NCBI GenBank assembly: GCA_947523045.1 | Contig: CANNUR010000008.1 | Coordinates: 1 to 28,843 of the forward strand | DNA length: 28,843 bases | DNA from: an uncultured Prosthecobacter sp. | GTDB lineage: Bacteria > Verrucomicrobiota > Verrucomicrobiia > Verrucomicrobiales > Verrucomicrobiaceae | Direction: 5' to 3' | Shown: positions 24,299-28,843 of the stretch, piece by piece | How the letters are laid out: every line of letters begins with the position of its first letter | Position numbering within the stretch: the stretch's first letter is position 1 | The notes under the pieces: generated by a model | What the model was told of the DNA's origin: nothing | Database searches by the model: none | What the model saw: the letters and a program-made list of their open reading frames with translations, nothing else | Made by a program: the position numbers and the translations under genes

Positions 24299-25534
24299 TC
24301 ACTGGAACTGCACCGGCGTGCTGACCATGGCGCCGCGATCATCGGTCAGGCTGACGATCCAGGTGTTCGCGGCTGCTGGCGGTGCCGGGGCGCTCACGAC
24401 GCCTTCCCGGATCTCCGCCTCGACGCTGTGCCAGATGCGCTTGGAGCGCAGGCCGCCATCGCTGGTGTAATGCAGCTGCGCCTTCTTCACCGGCCGGACG
24501 CTGGTGAAGGCCACCCTGACACGACCGTCCGCCAGCACCGGTGCGCCCGGCACCGGCAGGGCCTCGCCGCCGCGGCACTTGGAGTCGATGAAGAGTCCGA
24601 TCTCCTGCGGCGCCCACCCGGCCGGATGGCTGTGGCGCATGTTGACCTCGATGCGCATCTGCTTCTCGCCCTTCACGACCTCAAAACTCTTCTGGTAGCT
24701 GTCGAGCACGTAATGGACGTCGTTGGTGCCATTGACGAAAAAGATCGGCACGCGGCAGCGCGGCAGCAGGCTGCCGGGATCGTACTCGCGCACCCAGTCG
24801 GCGGCGCGTTCACCGAGCTTGTCAATGCTCGGCTTCTGCACGGATTCCCCCTCGTGCAAAAACCCACAGCCATAGACCGGCACCGCCGCCTTGAAACGGT
24901 CGTCGAGCGAAGCCACCAGGCAGGTCGTGTAACCACCCCAACTGATGCCGGTCACCGCCGTGCGTTCGGCATCGACCTCCGGGAAGGAGCGCAGCAGCGA
25001 ATGCGCGCGGATGACGCTGGCGGCGGCATGATAGGGCCAGTCGTCGAGGTGACTGCCGCCGATGCTGTCGAACTTCTCCGGGTGACCGTGATTGGGCCCG
25101 CCGTTCTCCAGGCGGGTGCGCAGCTTGGCATCGCTCTGATGCCCCACCGGCGCGCCGGTCTTTGGGTCATAGGTGGGATCCGGCGGACGATGCCCGCTCA
25201 GGTCCATGGCAATGGCCGCATAACCGCGCTTGGCCCACAACCAGGCCCAGTCGGCAAAGGCCGTGCCGCCGCCGCCATGGATGAGCACGACGCCGGGAAA
25301 CTTCGCACCCGGCGCGGCCTCACCGAGCGTGGCGGGCGAGGCGTAAAAGGCAAAGACCTCGGTCGGTTTGCCTTGAAATTCCTCACCGCGATAGAGCAGC
25401 GCCTGCACTGGCTGCTCGCGCTGAATCCAGCGCATCTCCGGCACCTGCCTGAGGGTGTCGAGGTTCCAGGGACCGACCGTTTCCGCAAGGGCTGGCAGGG
25501 CGAGAGTGAACAGCAGGCAGGACAGCAGTTTCAT
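24299..25534 (-). CDS. Exported alpha/beta hydrolase (dienelactone hydrolase/acetyl-xylan-esterase-like)
   Basis: A 411-residue protein with a signal peptide of about 17 residues. The alpha/beta-hydrolase core begins at VVLIHGGGGTAF (oxyanion region). The nucleophile elbow is GISWGG with Ser198. The acid is probably Asp272 in NGTNDVHY, and the His lies in the MRHSH segment (301 or 303). A C-terminal beta domain of about 90 residues follows and may aid substrate binding. It is likely an ester hydrolase acting on acylated glycans in the periplasm, by analogy and context. It starts 9 bp after the sulfatase stop on the same strand and is the last gene of a DUF1501-sulfatase-hydrolase operon. Confidence 0.9.
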   Translation of the reverse strand: MKLLSCLLFTLALPALAETVGPWNLDTLRQVPEMRWIQREQPVQALLYRGEEFQGKPTEVFAFYASPATLGEAAPGAKFPGVVLIHGGGGTAFADWAWLWAKRGYAAIAMDLSGHRPPDPTYDPKTGAPVGHQSDAKLRTRLENGGPNHGHPEKFDSIGGSHLDDWPYHAAASVIRAHSLLRSFPEVDAERTAVTGISWGGYTTCLVASLDDRFKAAVPVYGCGFLHEGESVQKPSIDKLGERAADWVREYDPGSLLPRCRVPIFFVNGTNDVHYVLDSYQKSFEVVKGEKQMRIEVNMRHSHPAGWAPQEIGLFIDSKCRGGEALPVPGAPVLADGRVRVAFTSVRPVKKAQLHYTSDGGLRSKRIWHSVEAEIREGVVSAPAPPAAANTWIVSLTDDRGAMVSTPVQFQ

Positions 25535-25543
25535 GGCGTGGGA

Positions 25544-26965
25544 TCAGGGCTTGGAGACGGCAGGCAGGGCATCATTCTTGCCCGGCGTCCACCAGGCGTC
25601 GAGACTTTCCCGCAGCCGACCCAGGGTCTCGGCCAGGGCGGGCTCATCGACGAGATTGCGCGTCTCGTCGGGATCGGCCACCACGTCAAACAGCGCCGGC
25701 TCGCGCAGGTAATCGTTCCACGGCCGCGCCTTGCCGTGCAGGTGCGGCACGATGAGCTTGTGCCGACCCAGCCGCACCCAGCGATAGGCGATGTCGCGCG
25801 CCGGCTCGCCGAGCCCACTGGCATCGCCGGGATAGATCTCGCCAAACACGGGGCGCTCAACCAGGGCCGATTCGCCCTGGGCGATACCGAGCAGGCTGCG
25901 CCCGGGCAGCTCCGGCACCGGCGCACCCACCGCCTCCAGCACGGTCGGCAGCAGATCGACACTGCTGGCCGGCGTTGCATGCGTGGCCGGCGCAATGACG
26001 CCGTCCCAGCGCAGCAGGATCGGCGTGCGCAGGCCGTCCTCGAAGGGCGAGTACTTGCTGCGCTTGTTGAGCCTGAACTCGCCCGGATGCTTCTTGTCGG
26101 GCACGGTGTCCGGCGTCCAGCCGTTGTCGCTGACAAAGACAAACAGCGTGTGGGCCGTCAGCCCGCGCTGTTCGTAGAGCGCCATCAGCTCGCCAACGGT
26201 CGCATCAAACTGGCTGATCGACGCCAGATAGGGGATGCGATGCGCCGGCAGGCCGCGACCTTCATGCAGTTCAAAGAACTTCCGAGGCGCATCGTGCGGC
26301 TGATGCGGCAGGTAGGGGGCATACCAGACGAAGGTCGGAGATCCCGCCGCGTGACGGTCAAGGAAGTCGGCGATCGGCTGCATGGTCTCGCGACCGATCT
26401 TCAACCCGTGATCGCCGTTGCCATGGGCCGCCAGTTCCCCGCTGGCGAGCACGCGGTTGCCGCCGTAGTCCTGGCCGGGCGCCGGTGCAAACACCGTCAT
26501 GCCCTCGGTGAAACCGGCGTTCGAGAAATGGCCTTCCCAGAACTTGCCGGTCTGCAGCGAACGATAGCCGCGCTCGCCGAGCAGACGCGGCAGGCTCGGC
26601 TGCCGGCGGATCTGCGCAAAGGCCGGTGCGCGCGCCTTTTCGTACTCGGCCCGCGAACGCATCTTGTTGAAGGCGCTGTTGCCGGGCGGCGGATGATTGT
26701 AGTGCAGGCCGTTCTGGTGCGGGTAACGCCCCGTCAACAGGGTGGCCAGCGACGGACTGCACAGGCTGGTCGGCACATAGCCCTGGGTGAACCGCGCCGA
26801 GCGCGCGGCGAGCCGGTCGAGATGCGGTGTCAGCGCCTCCCGGCTGCCCATGAAGCCGAAGTCACGCCAGGCCTGGTCATCGGCGATGATGTAAACAATG
26901 TGCGGCGGCGACGCGGTCGCCGGGGCCACGGCGGCGAGCAGGCAGAGGAGGAGCAGGCGTTTCAC
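25544..26965 (-). CDS. Exported sulfatase with altered formylglycine motif (CSPSL)
   Basis: A 473-residue S1-type sulfatase beginning with GTG at 26965, directly on a signal peptide of about 18 residues. The first metal pair is in YIIADDQAW. The active-site motif reads CSPSL at 69-73, where the usual CxPxR has Arg; the Leu codon is CTG. TLLTGRYPHQNG follows as usual, and the later FVSDNGW gives the second metal site. Planctomycetes-type sulfatases with Leu at this place are known to me, but those usually have Arg next to the Cys, which is Ser here. Catalytic activity is therefore likely but not certain. It sits between DUF1501 (41 bp upstream) and the alpha/beta hydrolase (9 bp downstream). 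Confidence 0.9.
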   Translation of the reverse strand: MKRLLLLCLLAAVAPATASPPHIVYIIADDQAWRDFGFMGSREALTPHLDRLAARSARFTQGYVPTSLCSPSLATLLTGRYPHQNGLHYNHPPPGNSAFNKMRSRAEYEKARAPAFAQIRRQPSLPRLLGERGYRSLQTGKFWEGHFSNAGFTEGMTVFAPAPGQDYGGNRVLASGELAAHGNGDHGLKIGRETMQPIADFLDRHAAGSPTFVWYAPYLPHQPHDAPRKFFELHEGRGLPAHRIPYLASISQFDATVGELMALYEQRGLTAHTLFVFVSDNGWTPDTVPDKKHPGEFRLNKRSKYSPFEDGLRTPILLRWDGVIAPATHATPASSVDLLPTVLEAVGAPVPELPGRSLLGIAQGESALVERPVFGEIYPGDASGLGEPARDIAYRWVRLGRHKLIVPHLHGKARPWNDYLREPALFDVVADPDETRNLVDEPALAETLGRLRESLDAWWTPGKNDALPAVSKP

Positions 26966-27006
26966 GGAAGCCAGACAACGCCGGCACGGCGCGGGTGTTG
27001 CACGCC

Positions 27007-28443
27007 TCAGGCCAGCAGCCCGTGCAGGAGGCGGCCATGCACATCCGTCAGCCTGAAGTCGCGCCCCTGGAACTTGAAGGTCAGCTTCTCGTGATCCAGC
27101 CCGAGCAGGTGCAGGATGGTCGCATGCAGGTCATGGACATGGGCGCGATCCTCGACGGCATCGAACCCCAACTCGTCGGTCTGGCCATAGACCTGTCCGG
27201 CCTTGATGCCGCCGCCGGCGAACCACATGGTGAAGGCATCGATGTGGTGGTTGCGACCCGTGAACTCGCGCACCTCGCCCATCGGCGTGCGCCCAAACTC
27301 GCCGCCCCAGATGACCAGGGTCTCGTCGAGCAGGCCACGCGCCTTGAGGTCGCGGATCAGCGCCGCCGAGGCCTGATCGATGTCGCGACACTTGTCGGGC
27401 AGATGCGTCTCCAGCGTCTCGGTCGGTCCGCCGTGGTGATCCCAATTCGTGTCGTAGAGCTGGACAAAACGCACCCCGCGCTCGACCAACCGCCGCGCCA
27501 GCAGGCAGTTGCGCGCATAGCTGGATTCGTTGGCGTCCTTGATGCCGTAGAGGTCGAGGGTCGCCTTCGACTCCCCTGAAATGTCAATCAAATCCGGCGC
27601 ACTGGTCTGCATGCGATAGGCCATCTCATAGGCATTCAACCGCGTCTGGATCTCGTCGTCACCGGTCGCCACCAGCCGCTTCAGGTTGAGGTCGCGCACC
27701 GCATCGATCACCCGTCGCTGGCTGCGCGCATCGACACTGGCCGGCGTGGTCAGGTTCAGGATCGGCTCGCCCTGGCTGCGCAGCGGCACGCCCTGATAGG
27801 TGGTCGGCAGGAAACCGCTGCCCCAGTTCACCGCCCCGCCGCGCGGGCCGCGCGGGCCACTCTGCAGCACGACAAACCCCGGCAGGTCCGAGGACTCGCT
27901 GCCGATGCCGTAGGTCACCCAGGAACCCATCGACGGCCGGCCGAACTGGCCGCTGCCAGTGTTCATGAAGAGCTTGGCCGGCGCATGATTGAACAGCTCC
28001 GTCTTGCAGGTCTTCACGATGCTGATGTCATCGACAATGCCCGCCGTGTACGGCAGCAGGTCGCTCACCCAGGCCCCGCTCTCGCCGTGCTGACGAAAGG
28101 AGCGGTGCGGGGCCAGCAGGTTCACCTTGTGACTGCTGTCCATGAAGGCAAAGCGCTTGCCCTCAATGTAACTCTGCGGGATCGGCTGACCATTCAACTG
28201 CTGCAGCCGCGGTTTGTGGTCAAACATCTCGAGCTGCGAGGGCCCGCCGGCCATGAACAGGAAGATGACATTCTTCGCCCGCGGCGCATGCACACCGCCG
28301 CGCGTCACGCCCGGCCCGGGGGCCGCCTGCAGGCGTTGATCGGCCATCAATGAGGCCAGGGCCAGCGACCCAACACCGAGTCCGCACTGGCTGAACAAGT
28401 GCCGGCGCGTCATCTGCTGCAGGGTCTGGGATCCGGGGGGCAT
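27007..28443 (-). CDS. DUF1501 protein, first gene of the sulfatase-hydrolase operon
   Basis: A 478-residue DUF1501 protein with a Tat-like leader, MTRRHLFSQCG then a hydrophobic run; an in-frame ATG 10 codons in is an alternative start. Family blocks FMAGGPSQLEMFDHKP, NWDHHGGP, KCRDIDQ, WGGEFGRTP, DLHATILHLLG and GRDFRLTDVHG are all present. Here the family is linked to a sulfatase and an esterase-like hydrolase rather than to a PSCyt1 protein. A small CGCCG/CGGCG hairpin (26979-26991) lies just after its stop, before the sulfatase. It is divergent from another sulfatase across 90 bp, so the two transcripts may share control. Confidence 0.93.
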   Translation of the reverse strand: MPPGSQTLQQMTRRHLFSQCGLGVGSLALASLMADQRLQAAPGPGVTRGGVHAPRAKNVIFLFMAGGPSQLEMFDHKPRLQQLNGQPIPQSYIEGKRFAFMDSSHKVNLLAPHRSFRQHGESGAWVSDLLPYTAGIVDDISIVKTCKTELFNHAPAKLFMNTGSGQFGRPSMGSWVTYGIGSESSDLPGFVVLQSGPRGPRGGAVNWGSGFLPTTYQGVPLRSQGEPILNLTTPASVDARSQRRVIDAVRDLNLKRLVATGDDEIQTRLNAYEMAYRMQTSAPDLIDISGESKATLDLYGIKDANESSYARNCLLARRLVERGVRFVQLYDTNWDHHGGPTETLETHLPDKCRDIDQASAALIRDLKARGLLDETLVIWGGEFGRTPMGEVREFTGRNHHIDAFTMWFAGGGIKAGQVYGQTDELGFDAVEDRAHVHDLHATILHLLGLDHEKLTFKFQGRDFRLTDVHGRLLHGLLA

Positions 28444-28498
28444 GGGCGAAACAACAACGCCGCCGCCAACCGGCTTTTATCCCACGACGCGACACCTC

Positions 28499-28527
28499 TT
28501 GACGTCCGCCCCGGCGACGGCTGAAAT
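28499..28527 (+). promoter_or_regulatory. Candidate promoter of the sulfatase at 28534
   Basis: TTGACG (28499-28504, 5 of 6) and TGAAAT (28522-28527, 4 of 6) are 17 nt apart. The -10 box ends 6 nt before the ATG at 28534, so the message could start at the start codon itself. It lies in the 90-bp divergent spacer. Confidence 0.35.
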
Positions 28528-28533
28528 GCCGCC

Positions 28534-28843
28534 ATGCCCCGCCTGATCCTGTCCGCCCTGATCCTGCTCGCCGGTTCCGTCCTCGCCCAGGACCGGCCTC
28601 CCAACGTCGTGCTCATGCTCGTCGACGACCTCGGCTGGACGGACCTTGCCTGCCAGGGCAGCAAATTTTATGAGACCCTCCACCTCGACCAGCTCGCCCG
28701 CGACGGCATGCGCTTCACCAACGCCTACTCCGCCTGCACCGTCTGCTCGCCCACCCGCGCCGCGGTCCTCACCGGCAAATCCCCCGCGCGCCTGCATCTG
28801 ACCGACTGGATCGCCGGTCATGCCCGGCCGCACGCCCGCCTGC
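28534..28843 (+). CDS. Exported sulfatase, 5' part only (runs off the window)
   Basis: The first 103 codons of a sulfatase are present and the gene continues past the end of the window. A signal peptide covers about residues 1-19. The metal-binding DD pair is at 31-32 in LVDDLGWTD and the formylglycine motif CSPTR is at 71-75, so the catalytic Cys and the Arg are both canonical, unlike the neighbouring sulfatase at 25544. It is divergent from the DUF1501-sulfatase-hydrolase operon. The ATG at 28534 directly precedes the signal peptide; an ATG at 28526 is out of frame. Confidence 0.93.
   Translation, partial: MPRLILSALILLAGSVLAQDRPPNVVLMLVDDLGWTDLACQGSKFYETLHLDQLARDGMRFTNAYSACTVCSPTRAAVLTGKSPARLHLTDWIAGHARPHARL

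Noticed and set aside
24254..27094. A 946-codon stop-free plus-strand frame
   Set aside because: It runs across two well-supported minus-strand genes and their spacer, and its composition is that of an antisense frame.

Overview
The window is about 28.8 kb of high-GC bacterial chromosome with dense coding on both strands. Three features point to the PVC group, most likely Verrucomicrobiota, with Planctomycetota as the alternative: two giant secreted cytochrome-like proteins (PSCyt1-DUF1549-DUF1553), three DUF1501 proteins and three exported sulfatases. Most starts lack a clear Shine-Dalgarno sequence, and several genes have pyrimidine-rich leaders. I saw no rRNA, tRNA, CRISPR array or prophage.

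Layout. (1) 1-5500: a plus-strand unit with a sigma70-like promoter candidate, a PSCyt1/DUF1549/DUF1553 protein carrying an inserted beta-sandwich domain, a Tat-type Gfo/Idh/MocA oxidoreductase, a cytosolic Gfo/Idh/MocA oxidoreductase, and a strong intrinsic terminator. (2) 5500-11050: mostly housekeeping genes: a Nudix hydrolase, typA/bipA, a VOC dioxygenase-like protein, hisI, and overlapping tmk and holB-like (delta prime) genes. (3) 11100-15000: an SGNH hydrolase converging on a sulfatase, then an AT-rich spacer with hairpins beside an IS200-like transposase that seems to have lost its catalytic tyrosine, then a YycJ-type metallo-beta-lactamase-fold protein. (4) 15050-19700: a minus-strand operon of PSCyt1/DUF1549/LamG/DUF1553 followed by DUF1501. 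(5) 19900-24230: a small unknown gene, araD, an unpaired DUF1501 gene, a divergent MFS transporter and a YidB-like gene. (6) 24240-28843: a palindromic nonamer array, then a minus-strand operon (DUF1501, sulfatase, alpha/beta hydrolase) with a divergent sulfatase cut by the window edge.

How the genes may work together. The exported sulfatases, SGNH and alpha/beta hydrolases, Gfo/Idh/MocA enzymes, sugar-type MFS carrier and L-ribulose-5-phosphate 4-epimerase fit breakdown of sulfated or acylated polysaccharides. The PSCyt1 and DUF1501 proteins are recurrent companions of such genes in PVC bacteria, but their chemistry is not established. This is inference from domain content; no single canonical utilisation locus is present.

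The most interesting non-coding signals are a tandem GTCNGACNN array at 24247-24282, a 76-nt hairpin whose two arms contain the stop codons of convergent genes (14980-15055), a possible family of related intergenic hairpin elements, and promoter-like sequences placed so close to start codons that transcripts may be leaderless. I found no clear-cut new defence or biosynthetic system.
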